Positions 17,697 through 26,504 of a stretch of 64,000 nt of DNA are shown here, in pieces. Within the stretch, counting starts at the first letter, position 1; the number at the start of each line of letters is the position of its first letter. The stretch is from Geojedonia litorea (GTDB lineage Bacteria; Bacteroidota; Bacteroidia; Flavobacteriales; Flavobacteriaceae), in contig NZ_JBHSGP010000014.1 of NCBI RefSeq assembly GCF_042654525.1, forward strand, positions 806,001 through 870,000, given 5' to 3'. Made by a program: the position numbers and the translations under genes. The notes beneath the pieces were generated by a model. That model ran no database searches, had not been told where the DNA came from, and saw nothing but the letters and a program-made list of their open reading frames with translations.

Positions 17697-18569
17697 ATGT
17701 CCAATATAAAACCTACGTTAGAAAAAATAAGTCCGAATTTTGGGAGCTCTATATTAATTAAGCAGCACACTAAAAACAGAAAACAAAAAAAGGCATTCTG
17801 GCATTTTCATCCAGAGATTGAATTAGTTTATGTTAATAAGGGACAAGGAAAGCGACATATAGGAAATCATTTGTCCTACTTTAATAATAGTCAGCTAATT
17901 CTATTAGGTTCTAACTTACCTCATAATGGGTTTACTGATCGATTAACGAGTAATGGAACTGAAACTTTAATACAATTCAAACCAGATTTTTTAGGGGAAA
18001 GTTTTTTTAAAACACCTGAATTACAAAACATAGCGCAATTGTTTGAAAGGGGTAAAAAGGGTATACTTTATAAGCCAGAAACAAAAAAAATTGTTGGCCC
18101 TAAAATTGAAAGTCTGATTAATTTTGAAGGAGTTGAGCGTGTGATTAAACTTTTAGACATTTTGAATGATTTGTCAATAGCCCAAGATTATAGTTTACTA
18201 AATGCCGATGGCTATGCTTTTGAAACAAAACTTCAGGACAGTTCAAAAATTGATATGATTTACAAACACATTAACAATAACTTTAAAACTCATATTAGTT
18301 TAGACGAAATAGCAGACAAAGTAAGTATGACTGTGCCTGCCTTTTGCAGGTATTTTAAAAAGGCAACTGGTAAAACTTTTACCAAATTAGTTAATGAATA
18401 TCGTGTAGTGCACGCCACTAAATTATTATCTGAAAGTCAAATGTCAATAACCGATATATGCTTTGAATGTGGATTCAATAATTTTTCGCACTTTAATAAG
18501 CAGTTTCATGAGGTTACTGGTAGTAGCGCCTCTGCATATAGAAACAAGCTGAAACAAATTGTTCAATAA
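17697..18569 (+). CDS. Cupin-AraC family transcriptional regulator
   Basis: 290 aa. The N-terminal cupin-like sensor contains HFHPEIELVYVNKGQGKRHI and the LLGSNLPHNG turn. The C-terminal double helix-turn-helix includes ISLDEIADKVSMTVPAFCRY and ITDICFECGFNNFSHFNKQF. This architecture is typical of sugar-responsive AraC regulators in Bacteroidota. It is divergent from the secreted unknown protein across 200 bp, which is the only hint of a target. Confidence 0.9.
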   Translation: MSNIKPTLEKISPNFGSSILIKQHTKNRKQKKAFWHFHPEIELVYVNKGQGKRHIGNHLSYFNNSQLILLGSNLPHNGFTDRLTSNGTETLIQFKPDFLGESFFKTPELQNIAQLFERGKKGILYKPETKKIVGPKIESLINFEGVERVIKLLDILNDLSIAQDYSLLNADGYAFETKLQDSSKIDMIYKHINNNFKTHISLDEIADKVSMTVPAFCRYFKKATGKTFTKLVNEYRVVHATKLLSESQMSITDICFECGFNNFSHFNKQFHEVTGSSASAYRNKLKQIVQ

Positions 18570-18572
18570 GGC

Positions 18573-19226
18573 TTATTTAATACCGTCCCATTCGGCATAA
18601 AATTGTTCGAGATAAAGCAGCATAAACTGATGGCGTTTTTCTGCAATCTGTTTTCCGGTTTTAGTATTCATTCTATCTTTTAATAGCAGCAATTTTTCGT
18701 AGAAATGATTAATTGTTGGTGCAGTAGAGTTTTTATATTCCGCTTTAGTCATATTTAAATTGGGTTTGATACTTGGGTCAAACAAGGCTCTGTTTTTAAA
18801 GCCACCATAATTAAAGCAACGTGCAATACCTATTGCTCCAATGGCATCCAAACGGTCGGCATCTTGTACTACGTCCAGTTCGGCTGACTTAAAACTCTGT
18901 TTTTCATTGCCGCCTTTAAAAGAAATGTGTTTGATAATATTTACAACATGTTCAATCACTAAAGAATCTACGTTATGCTTAAATAGAAATTCGCGAGCTA
19001 ATTTTGGACCAATTGTCTCATCTCCATTATGAAATTTGCTATCGGCTATATCATGCAATAATGCTCCAAGTTGCACTACTAATAAATCAACATTTTCAGT
19101 TTTGGAGATCAATATTGCATTATTGTAAACTCTTAAGGTATGAAACCAATCATGGCCGCCTTCAGCACCTTTAAGTTGTACTTTTACAAATGTTTTTGTG
19201 ATTGAAATTAACTGTTCGGAATTCAA
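18573..19226 (-). CDS. HD-domain phosphohydrolase
   Basis: 217 aa. It contains the HD superfamily metal ligands in order: HDWFHTLRVYNN (first His near residue 20), the HD pair in LGALLHDIADSKF (about 55), and VQDADRLDAIGAIGIARC (Asp near 120). These YedJ/PF01966-type proteins are metal-dependent phosphohydrolases, probably acting on nucleotides, but the substrate is not known. It is convergent with the AraC gene with 3 nt between stops. Confidence 0.85.
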   Translation of the reverse strand: MNSEQLISITKTFVKVQLKGAEGGHDWFHTLRVYNNAILISKTENVDLLVVQLGALLHDIADSKFHNGDETIGPKLAREFLFKHNVDSLVIEHVVNIIKHISFKGGNEKQSFKSAELDVVQDADRLDAIGAIGIARCFNYGGFKNRALFDPSIKPNLNMTKAEYKNSTAPTINHFYEKLLLLKDRMNTKTGKQIAEKRHQFMLLYLEQFYAEWDGIK

Positions 19227-19250
19227 AATTACTGCTTAAAAAAATTGACT

Positions 19251-20240
19251 TTATTTTATAACTGCAGGTTCAACCCACTTAAACTGAAATGAATTTTGAG
19301 GAATGGTCATTCTATCGGCCAAACGCAGCATTCGCGACGGGAGTTTCATTAAGTAATCACGAGCTTTTTCTGCTTCTTCATTTAAGTTAGTGATATTGGC
19401 TATATCCCAACGGGCAATTAATTTTTCTAAAATATCTATATAGTCTTTTGACGTATAAACACCTATACGTTGCGCCGTGTTAGAAAACTCTTCAAATGCT
19501 GAACTTATTTTATCACCAGATTCCCTTAAAAAGTGGGCCGGCATTGTGATTTTTTGTTTCATCATATATTGAAATGCCAACATCATTTGGTTCGGATCGA
19601 CTGCAAAAATACGTTCTACAAATTCTGAATAGGCATGATGGTGCCGCATTTCATCACCTGAAATAATTTTGCACATTTTGCTCAATTGCTTATTGCTTTT
19701 CTCTTTAGCGAATTTCGCCACGCGATTATGGGAAATATAAGTAGCTAACTCTTGAAAACTAGTGTACACGAAATTTTTGTAGGGATCTCTATCGGTTCCT
19801 ATATCAAAGCCATCTGCAATAAGGTATTGTGTTGTTTTTTCAATTTCTCGCATATTTACCCGTCCAGAGAGGTACAAATATTTATTCAACACGTCGCCAT
19901 GTCTATTTTCTTCAGAGGTCCAATGCCTAACCCATTTTGACCAAGGGTTTCGTTCTACTTGACCAACTCCTTCAACATCCATGAGCCAAGATTCATAGGT
20001 TGGTAAGGCTTCTTCAGTAATCATATCTCCAACCAACACAACCCAAAAATCATAGGGTAATTCTTTAGCGAGTTCACGAATTTCTTCGACTTCATCAAAG
20101 AAGGAATTACTTTCTGAATTGGGCAAAAAATCAGTAGGTTGCCAAATATTTTCTACAGGGATGAGGTACTTTTCTATAAGGGAGTCAACGTCTTTTTCCA
20201 AAAACTGCATGACTTCCAATCTTACATTTTTTAAGGACAT
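19251..20240 (-). CDS. Acyl-[acyl-carrier-protein] desaturase (ferritin-like di-iron)
   Basis: 329 aa. The soluble stearoyl-ACP desaturase family is recognised by two EExxH-type motifs of the di-iron site: EENRHGDVLNKYL and DEMRHHHAYSEF. An earlier Glu lies in the DMITEEALPTYE helix. It introduces a cis double bond into acyl-ACP, needing ferredoxin-type electrons. The gene order desaturase / acyltransferase suggests a shared role in membrane lipid composition. Confidence 0.93.
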   Translation of the reverse strand: MSLKNVRLEVMQFLEKDVDSLIEKYLIPVENIWQPTDFLPNSESNSFFDEVEEIRELAKELPYDFWVVLVGDMITEEALPTYESWLMDVEGVGQVERNPWSKWVRHWTSEENRHGDVLNKYLYLSGRVNMREIEKTTQYLIADGFDIGTDRDPYKNFVYTSFQELATYISHNRVAKFAKEKSNKQLSKMCKIISGDEMRHHHAYSEFVERIFAVDPNQMMLAFQYMMKQKITMPAHFLRESGDKISSAFEEFSNTAQRIGVYTSKDYIDILEKLIARWDIANITNLNEEAEKARDYLMKLPSRMLRLADRMTIPQNSFQFKWVEPAVIK

Positions 20241-20251
20241 AATTATAAGAT

Positions 20252-20989
20252 TTATGGGCGAATGGCTTCCGTAATAGTGCTTTCAATTAAGGGAATCAGC
20301 GCTTCTTTGTTTGTAAAGGTAGCAATTTTAATAGGCTTATGAACTGTAAAAATAATATGATTGCCAATTCCCATGGGGAATTTACCATAACGCAGCATTT
20401 TCCAGGAATTATTTATGCTTATAGGAACTATTACCGCAGATGGCACTTTTTTTATGAGGATTTCTAATCCTTTAGTTTGAAATTTTTTAGGGTAGCCATC
20501 TTTACTTCGGGTGCCTTCAGGAAAAATAACGGCAGCTCGCTTTGTGCGTTCTATATATTCTCCAAATTGCATAATGGCCGGTAAGGCCTGTCTTGGGTTT
20601 TTTCTGTCAATTAAAACCGAACCGCCATGCCTTAAGTTAAAAGACACACTAGGAATACCTTTGCCTAGTTCCTTTTTACTGATAAACTTAACATGATGTT
20701 TTCTCATAAACCACATGATTGGGGAGATATCATACATGCTCTGGTGGTTGGCAACTATAATAAGTGGTTGGTTGGTGGAAATTTGATGTGGGTTCGAAAA
20801 GGTGAAACGTGTTCCTAAAATATGTAAACAGCGTACTAAACACCATTGTAGTACATCAACACTAATTTTATGAGCTTGATAACCAAATAATTTTAGACAT
20901 AGCCATTGAATAGGATGAAATATCAATAAAATCAATCCAAAACAAATTAAATATAGAACGGTCAAAGGATAAGCCAATAACTTTCTCAT
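20252..20989 (-). CDS. 1-acyl-sn-glycerol-3-phosphate acyltransferase (PlsC family)
   Basis: 245 aa from the chosen ATG at 20989. It has an N-terminal TM (YPLTVLYLICFGLILLIF), the acyltransferase motif NHQSMYDISPI (HX4D), and the FPEGTRSKDG substrate motif. It transfers an acyl chain to lysophosphatidate at the inner membrane. An upstream in-frame ATG at 21058 would add 23 residues encoded by the bacilliredoxin terminator hairpin, so I reject it. It lies 11 nt upstream of the desaturase gene, probably in one operon. Confidence 0.92.
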   Translation of the reverse strand: MRKLLAYPLTVLYLICFGLILLIFHPIQWLCLKLFGYQAHKISVDVLQWCLVRCLHILGTRFTFSNPHQISTNQPLIIVANHQSMYDISPIMWFMRKHHVKFISKKELGKGIPSVSFNLRHGGSVLIDRKNPRQALPAIMQFGEYIERTKRAAVIFPEGTRSKDGYPKKFQTKGLEILIKKVPSAVIVPISINNSWKMLRYGKFPMGIGNHIIFTVHKPIKIATFTNKEALIPLIESTITEAIRP

Positions 20990-21024
20990 AAAGCAAAAGT
21001 AAATTAATGAAAAGGATGCACAAA

Positions 21025-21050
21025 AAAACCACGACAATAATCGTGGTTTT
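21025..21050 (-). terminator. Rho-independent terminator of the bacilliredoxin gene
   Basis: A 10-bp stem AAAACCACGA / TCGTGGTTTT around a 6-nt loop. On the reverse strand it is followed by seven T, 24 nt after the stop of the leftward bacilliredoxin gene. Confidence 0.88.
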
Positions 21051-21073
21051 GTATTCATTTTTTATGCTAGTAA

Positions 21074-21484
21074 TTAGCAGTATTCGTTATAAGCATCAAC
21101 TAAATTTTCGGCTATCAATTCTGCTGGACGACCTTCAATATGATGACGCTCCAACATATGTACTAACTCGCCATTTTTAAACAAGGCCATACTAGGTGAG
21201 CTTGGTGGGAAAGGAATCATATGTTGCCTTGCACGGTCAACAGCCTCTCTATCAACGCCTGCAAACACAGTAACAATGTGATCTGGACGTTTAACATTTT
21301 GTAAGCTCATTCTAGCACCTGGTCGCGCATTAGCAGCAGCACAACCACAAACTGAATTGACAACAACCAAGGTCGTTCCTTCTTTTGCTAAAGCAGCATC
21401 AACAGCTTCGGCAGTATATAATTCTTCAAAACCAACTTTGGTTAAATCTTCACGCATTGGTTTTACTAATTCTGCTGGATACAT
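21074..21484 (-). CDS. BrxA/BrxB-family bacilliredoxin
   Basis: 136 aa, thioredoxin fold of the YphP/YqiW family. The active-site motif is CGC in VVNSVCGCAAANARPGA (about residue 50). Family members remove bacillithiol from protein thiols; the C-terminus ends in a cysteine (YNEYC). It is a single gene with its own terminator. Bacillithiol use is known in several Bacteroidota, but no bacillithiol synthesis gene is visible here. Confidence 0.92.
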   Translation of the reverse strand: MYPAELVKPMREDLTKVGFEELYTAEAVDAALAKEGTTLVVVNSVCGCAAANARPGARMSLQNVKRPDHIVTVFAGVDREAVDRARQHMIPFPPSSPSMALFKNGELVHMLERHHIEGRPAELIAENLVDAYNEYC

Positions 21485-21680
21485 GTATTTTAAAATTTAT
21501 AAGATTAATAATTTGACTGCAAAGATATAAAATAGTCTTCAGTAAGCAGTCGCTGTTAACAGTTATATATTACAAGCCTTAACTATTTTTAATTTGAAAA
21601 CAAGCATAACTTCACATCAAGTAGCTACACAACAAACCATTTCAATGTAACAAACGCAGGAAAAACCCAACTAACTATAG

Positions 21681-21688
21681 TATCTTTG
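21681..21688 (+). promoter_or_regulatory. Putative -7 promoter element of the DnaJ/TerB gene
   Basis: TATCTTTG matches TAnnTTTG, 21 nt upstream of the ATG at 21710. Confidence 0.45.
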
Positions 21689-21709
21689 CAACCTAAAAAA
21701 ATAGAATAA

Positions 21710-22441
21710 ATGGGATTTTCAAAATGGATTGGCGGAGCTTTGGGATGGTCGTTTGGTGGGCCTATTGGTGCCATCATTGGAGTAGCTTTAGGCAGTATGG
21801 TTGATGCTATGTCTAATGACGAACGAAGAGCATATCAACGCACTTACAGTAGAGGTCAAACACAATCGGGAGATTTTGAGGTGAGTTTATTGGTTTTAGC
21901 TTCGGTAGTTATAAAAGCAGATGGTAAGCAAGATCAACGAGAGTTAGATTTTGTGCGTCAACAATTTGTAGGCATGTATGGTAAAGAACGGGCAAATAAT
22001 GCATTTAAATTGTTTAAAAACATAAGTAAACAAGAGATTCCTCTACGCGATGTTTGTTTGCAGATTAGGCAAATGATGAACCAGGCGTCTCGCTTACAAT
22101 TGATTCATTTTTTATTTGGAATTGCCAAAGCCGATGGAATGGTTGTAGAAACTGAAGTAACTTCAATTCATACCATTTCAAATTATTTAGGAATAAGCCA
22201 ACTTGACTTTGAAAGCATTAAAGCGATGTTCTATAACGGAACAGATAACGCATATAAAATACTTGAAATTACCAAAGATGCCTCGAATGACGAAATTAAA
22301 GCTGCTTATAGAAAAATGGCCAAAAAGTATCATCCAGATAAAGTAATCCATTTGGGTGCGGAGCACCAAAAAGGGGCTGAAGAAAAATTCCGTCAAGTTC
22401 AAGAAGCCTATGAACAATTACAAAAAGAACGTAATTTTTAA
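21710..22441 (+). CDS. TerB-DnaJ domain protein (DjlA-like co-chaperone)
   Basis: 243 aa. The N-terminus is a glycine-rich hydrophobic segment (WIGGALGWSFGGPIGAIIGV) resembling the DjlA membrane anchor. Residues ~50-165 are a TerB-like helical domain with two VIKADGKQD/GIAKADGMVV repeats. Residues ~175-243 are a J-domain with the HPD tripeptide in KKYHPDKVIH, which stimulates DnaK ATPase. It is followed 2 nt later by the zinc-finger gene. Confidence 0.9.
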   Translation: MGFSKWIGGALGWSFGGPIGAIIGVALGSMVDAMSNDERRAYQRTYSRGQTQSGDFEVSLLVLASVVIKADGKQDQRELDFVRQQFVGMYGKERANNAFKLFKNISKQEIPLRDVCLQIRQMMNQASRLQLIHFLFGIAKADGMVVETEVTSIHTISNYLGISQLDFESIKAMFYNGTDNAYKILEITKDASNDEIKAAYRKMAKKYHPDKVIHLGAEHQKGAEEKFRQVQEAYEQLQKERNF

Positions 22442-22443
22442 AT

Positions 22444-22767
22444 ATGGATAAGTCCATCATTAAATCAACCTTATTAAGCGAAATTTTAAAAACTGAAAAA
22501 TCAATTTCAGATTATAAGGAATTAACGCAACCTATTTCACCTAATGATGCCATTGGGCGAGTAAGCAGAATGGATGCCATCAATAATAGAAGCATAAATG
22601 AGGCTTCCTTACGCCAAGCTGAAATTAAATTGGCCAATTTACAGCGCGCACTTTCAAGGCTTGATGAACCTGAATTTGGTATCTGTTTAAAATGTAAGCA
22701 TCCAATACCTTTAGGCCGGATTTTAATCCGCCCTGAAAGTTTTTTGTGCGTACAATGTGCCAGATGA
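22444..22767 (+). CDS. TraR/DksA-type zinc-finger protein
   Basis: 107 aa. A long helical N-terminus (coiled coil with KLANLQRALSRLDEPEFG) is followed by a four-Cys zinc finger CLKCKHPIP...CVQC at the C-terminus. DksA-type proteins bind the RNA polymerase secondary channel. The N-terminal tip lacks an obvious DxxDxA motif, so a DksA-like regulatory function is not certain. It is in an operon with the DnaJ/TerB gene. Confidence 0.85.
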   Translation: MDKSIIKSTLLSEILKTEKSISDYKELTQPISPNDAIGRVSRMDAINNRSINEASLRQAEIKLANLQRALSRLDEPEFGICLKCKHPIPLGRILIRPESFLCVQCAR

Positions 22768-22882
22768 ATTACTTGAGAGTTTATGTCATCTGCTATTAAA
22801 ATTTATTAACTTAGTAAGTTATTACTTATAAATTGGAGCATTTTAAATTGAATCAGCCATTTTAACGCACATTAACTAAACT

Positions 22883-23896
22883 ATGCAGCTAATTTTAAAA
22901 GAATTTACGTTAAAACTAAAACACACCTTTACAATTTCAAGAGAATCCCATAATGAGCAGCCGTCATTAATTGTGGAGTTAAGACAGAATGGGTATTCTG
23001 GTTTTGGAGAAGCAACTTCAAATCCGTATTACAAAATAAAAGTTTCTGATATGATTGAAGATATCATGCGTCTTGAGAAGACCATCATAGAATCATCACA
23101 CCTAAAACCTGAAGCATTTTGGGCAACCATGTACCCGCTTTTAGAACATAATATGTTTGCCTTGTGCGCTTTAGATTTGGCATATAATGATCTCTACGCG
23201 CGTCAACAAGGTAAAAAGTTATATCAGCTTTGGGATTTAGATATAAAAAGAAATCCGCTTACAAATTATACCATAGGAATAGATACTATTGACAAAATGA
23301 TTTATAAGATGAAAGAGACCCCTTGGCCAATTTATAAGATCAAATTGGGCTCTCATCAAGATATAGAAATTGTCAAAGAATTACGCAAACATTCAAATGC
23401 CATATTTAGGGTGGATGCCAATTGTGGTTGGACCCCGGACGAGACCATTAAAAATGCCATAGAGTTAAAAAAATTGGGCGTCGAGTTTATAGAACAACCT
23501 TTAAAAGCCGATGATTGGGAAGGCCACAAAAAAGTCTTTCAAGAGTCAGTATTGCCCATTATTGCAGATGAAAGTTGTCAAGTAGAAAGTGATGTTGAAA
23601 AATGTCATCAATATTTTCATGGCGTTAATGTTAAATTGGTAAAATGTGGAGGTTTAACTTCAGCAAAACGAATGCTTAATAGCGCGAAGAAATTAGGGAT
23701 GAAAACTATGGTAGGTTGCATGACAGAATCATCTGTTGGAATTTCGGCTATTGCACATGTTTTACCTTTGTTAGATTATGTAGATATGGACGGAGCCTTG
23801 CTATTGTCAAATGATATCGCAACTGGAGTAACTATTGATCAAGGCGTCGTTAGTTACAGCCAGTTAAATGGTTCAGGTGTTGTTTTAAAGGCATAA
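22883..23896 (+). CDS. Dipeptide epimerase (enolase superfamily)
   Basis: 337 aa. Enolase-superfamily active site: IYKIKLGSHQD (catalytic Lys), metal ligands in FRVDANCGWTPD, IEQPLKADD and IADESC, and the second Lys in LVKCGGLTSAKRM. This corresponds to the Ala-Glu type dipeptide epimerases (YkfB/YcjG) used in murein peptide recycling. The neighbours here (PLP enzyme, PBP4, M14 peptidase, amidase) fit that role. Exact dipeptide specificity cannot be read. Confidence 0.9.
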   Translation: MQLILKEFTLKLKHTFTISRESHNEQPSLIVELRQNGYSGFGEATSNPYYKIKVSDMIEDIMRLEKTIIESSHLKPEAFWATMYPLLEHNMFALCALDLAYNDLYARQQGKKLYQLWDLDIKRNPLTNYTIGIDTIDKMIYKMKETPWPIYKIKLGSHQDIEIVKELRKHSNAIFRVDANCGWTPDETIKNAIELKKLGVEFIEQPLKADDWEGHKKVFQESVLPIIADESCQVESDVEKCHQYFHGVNVKLVKCGGLTSAKRMLNSAKKLGMKTMVGCMTESSVGISAIAHVLPLLDYVDMDGALLLSNDIATGVTIDQGVVSYSQLNGSGVVLKA

Positions 23897-23901
23897 ATAA
23901 A

Positions 23902-24942
23902 ATGGTTGTTGAGCAATTTCCCGACAGAGTAATTACAATTAATCAAAAAGATTACCTTTATTTTGGAGGCACTTCATATTTAGGTTTGGCCACACATCCG
24001 CAATTTCAAGACAGTCTTTTTAAAGGAATTAAGAAATGGGGATCTGCTTATGGTAGTTCAAGAAACTCAAATGTTAAGTTAGCAATTTATGATAAGGCAG
24101 AGGATTTATTGAGCCATCTTATAGGTTCAGATGAGTGTGTTACTGTGTCATCAGGGACTTTGGCTGGAAAGCTTATGTTAGATTATTTAGATAAATTTGA
24201 GGTAACTTTTTATCATTATCCAAAGACGCATCCAGCAATTCTTAAAAATAATAGTGTGGCTTTATTTTTAGATGGGATGCTTCATCCAGACTTACAAAAT
24301 TCAAAAAAAGAAACGGTAGTAATTAGTGTTGACGCTATATTATCCAATGAAGTTACAATCACGTCGTTTGATTTTTTAGAGGCAATTTCTTCAACTAAGA
24401 GCATAATTTTACTCATTGATGAGTCTCATAGCTTTGGGGTTTTTGGCAATAATGGCTTTGGCATTTTTAATCAGCTGTCTCATCCCAAAATAAAGCATAA
24501 AATAATGATTTCATCTCTTACTAAAGCCATGGGCTGCGCTGGCGGGCTCATTGCTGGCGATAAAATCGTTATTGATGCGATAAAAAAGGATGATGTCTTT
24601 ATTTCATCATCGGGGATGAGTCCTATGTATTTGTATGCCTTCTTTCATTCTCAAGAGATTATAAAACAACAACAAGAACAATTAAAACAGAATTTAGACT
24701 TTTTGTTTGAAGATTTAAAGCTGAGTGATTTATTTAAATATAATCAATCATACCCTGTAATTTACTGCAATCATGCTGGAATATTTGATTATTTAAAAAG
24801 TAAAAACATCCTAATAACAAACTTTAAATACCCTAATTATGATGTGGTAATGAATAGGATTGTAGTAACAACAAACCATACTGAAGAAGATTTAGAAGCT
24901 TTAAAAAAGGCCTTATTAGAATTTCAAAATGAGGTCGTTTAG
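23902..24942 (+). CDS. PLP-dependent aminotransferase class I/II (AONS/KBL-like)
   Basis: 346 aa, fold type I PLP enzyme similar to 8-amino-7-oxononanoate synthase and glycine C-acetyltransferase. YFGGTSYLGLATHP at the N-terminus, the cofactor Asp in LLIDESHSFGVFG, and the Schiff-base Lys in ISSLTKAMGCAGGLIAG. It is shorter than biotin-pathway AONS (~380) and lies 5 nt after the epimerase, not beside bio genes, so a role in cell-wall peptide metabolism is more likely. The substrate is unknown. Confidence 0.85.
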   Translation: MVVEQFPDRVITINQKDYLYFGGTSYLGLATHPQFQDSLFKGIKKWGSAYGSSRNSNVKLAIYDKAEDLLSHLIGSDECVTVSSGTLAGKLMLDYLDKFEVTFYHYPKTHPAILKNNSVALFLDGMLHPDLQNSKKETVVISVDAILSNEVTITSFDFLEAISSTKSIILLIDESHSFGVFGNNGFGIFNQLSHPKIKHKIMISSLTKAMGCAGGLIAGDKIVIDAIKKDDVFISSSGMSPMYLYAFFHSQEIIKQQQEQLKQNLDFLFEDLKLSDLFKYNQSYPVIYCNHAGIFDYLKSKNILITNFKYPNYDVVMNRIVVTTNHTEEDLEALKKALLEFQNEVV

Positions 24943-24947
24943 ATATT

Positions 24948-25011
24948 AGAAACTGTTAAAGGGCAGAACTACAATTTACTATACTGTAATTCTACCCCTA
25001 AACAGATTTCT
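24948..25011. terminator. Bidirectional terminator between convergent genes
   Basis: A long imperfect hairpin: AGAAACTGTTAAAGGG pairs with CCCCTAAACAGATTTCT (with G-U pairs), and AGAACTACA pairs with TGTAATTCT. It sits between the convergent aminotransferase and SusD-like genes and is flanked by T-rich sequence on one side. Confidence 0.75.
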
Positions 25012-25015
25012 ATTT

Positions 25016-26500
25016 TTATGGTGTTTCCCACCAAACAGGAGTTACCGGGGTTTGTTGATTCGCTTCAACATTAGCCCTATTTCTATTTAACTCTGTAGAC
25101 GGGTAACTTGCTCTTCTAAACCATTGTCCTGCATATTCACCACTCGAATCTGCTTCTTCTCGAATTGTAAGCCCTATAAAGACATCATCAGAAAAATTAT
25201 AGCGTCTGAAGTCAACAAATGACTCTGGGTTTAAGAAGTTATGGATGTACTTTTCTTTCATAATATGGTTAAGCATTAATCCGCCAGCTCCTACGGCAAT
25301 TGCTCCGTCCGCCATATAATCAGATCCATCTACGCCATATTTAGCCATACTAGCTGCAATGCCTTGCATATAAGCTTCATATGCTGTTGTGGTAGAGCCA
25401 ACACTAGTCGTTGTACCGCCATTAGCTAAAAATGCTGCTTCAGCTTTAATAAACATGGCTTCGGCATAGCTGATAATCATGATGGGAGAGTCGATACTAG
25501 TGTAATAGCCACCTTCAACAAAAAAGGTATTACCAGGTGTCCCATCTGGACTATCACCTCCGCCACCACTCACAAAGCCTTTCCATTCTGTAGCACCATT
25601 ATTGGTCCCAAAACGAGGCAACCTAGGGTCTATATTTAAAAGACCACTCTGAAAAGGGTAATAATCCCCATTCATAGAGCTAATGAGTTGGCTAGCTAGG
25701 TCGTTATGAAAGTTCCCTGTACTTCGTGCCACAATTTCTTGCGCATACCATGGGTTGATAGTTCTATCATCGTAAGACATTTGAAAATCATCGGCATTGG
25801 AGCTAAAGCCATTGGCAATGGTTGTTAAAACTTCATTAGCCGTAACAACGCCTTTATTAACCAAATGCAATTGATAACGAGCTTTTACAGTATATGCGGC
25901 TCTTAACCAACGGTCTGTATTACCCCCATAAATTAAGTCCTCACTTCCCAATGAAATATCAGAATTATCTTCAGCTTGCAAGGCTGCAATAGCGCTATCT
26001 AATAAAGTAAATATTGATGTGTAAACTGATTGTTGAGAATCAAAAGCAGGGAACAAATTTCCTTCACCGAGTGCAGCTTCAGAATAGGGGATATTATCCC
26101 AAGTATCAGCTGCAATACCAATATTTATCGCGGTTAAAATATCGGCTACAGCTGCATAATGTGTTGCACCAGCGGCTGCCGCTTTTGCTTTAATAACTTT
26201 TATGTTTGGAAGTATATATAAATAAATATTGTTCCATAAACCAGCGGCCGAAGTTTCACCGGCTGCAGTTCCACCTTGTCCTACAAAGTTTTGGCTATAA
26301 TTTCCAAAAGTCAATTCTGCTGAATATTGCCCTTGAATTGTTCTAAAAATTACTGGCGCCATAAGGTCGCTAATTCTAAGCTGTTCTTCTTGTGCTGTCC
26401 CGGAAGGTGTGTTAACGTCAAAGTACTCATCACTACATGAGATTGAACACATGAAAAGTAATGTTATAACTGTTGTTTTTAATATATTTTTCATCTTCAT
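25016..26500 (-). CDS. SusD/RagB-like outer-membrane lipoprotein
   Basis: 494 aa. Lipoprotein signal with the lipobox cysteine in LLFMCSISCSDEYF. The mature protein is mostly helical with TPR-like repeats (PYSEAALGEGNLFPAFDSQQ, YTVKARYQLHLVNKG) and the FIKAEAAFLANGG motif typical of SusD family 2 proteins, and ends near a WFRRASYP stretch. It forms the lid of a SusCD complex with the receptor 4 nt upstream. No glycoside hydrolase is nearby, so the ligand may be peptide-like rather than a glycan. Confidence 0.93.
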   Translation of the reverse strand: MKMKNILKTTVITLLFMCSISCSDEYFDVNTPSGTAQEEQLRISDLMAPVIFRTIQGQYSAELTFGNYSQNFVGQGGTAAGETSAAGLWNNIYLYILPNIKVIKAKAAAAGATHYAAVADILTAINIGIAADTWDNIPYSEAALGEGNLFPAFDSQQSVYTSIFTLLDSAIAALQAEDNSDISLGSEDLIYGGNTDRWLRAAYTVKARYQLHLVNKGVVTANEVLTTIANGFSSNADDFQMSYDDRTINPWYAQEIVARSTGNFHNDLASQLISSMNGDYYPFQSGLLNIDPRLPRFGTNNGATEWKGFVSGGGGDSPDGTPGNTFFVEGGYYTSIDSPIMIISYAEAMFIKAEAAFLANGGTTTSVGSTTTAYEAYMQGIAASMAKYGVDGSDYMADGAIAVGAGGLMLNHIMKEKYIHNFLNPESFVDFRRYNFSDDVFIGLTIREEADSSGEYAGQWFRRASYPSTELNRNRANVEANQQTPVTPVWWETP

Positions 26501-26504
26501 TTTT

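Noticed and set aside
20990..21058. N-terminal extension of the acyltransferase from ATG 21058
   Set aside because: The 23 added residues are translated from the bacilliredoxin terminator hairpin. ATG 20989 begins the normal TM anchor.
23902..24942. bioF (biotin synthesis)
   Set aside because: Shorter than BioF, no other biotin genes, and directly behind a dipeptide epimerase. Kept as an AONS-like enzyme of unknown substrate.
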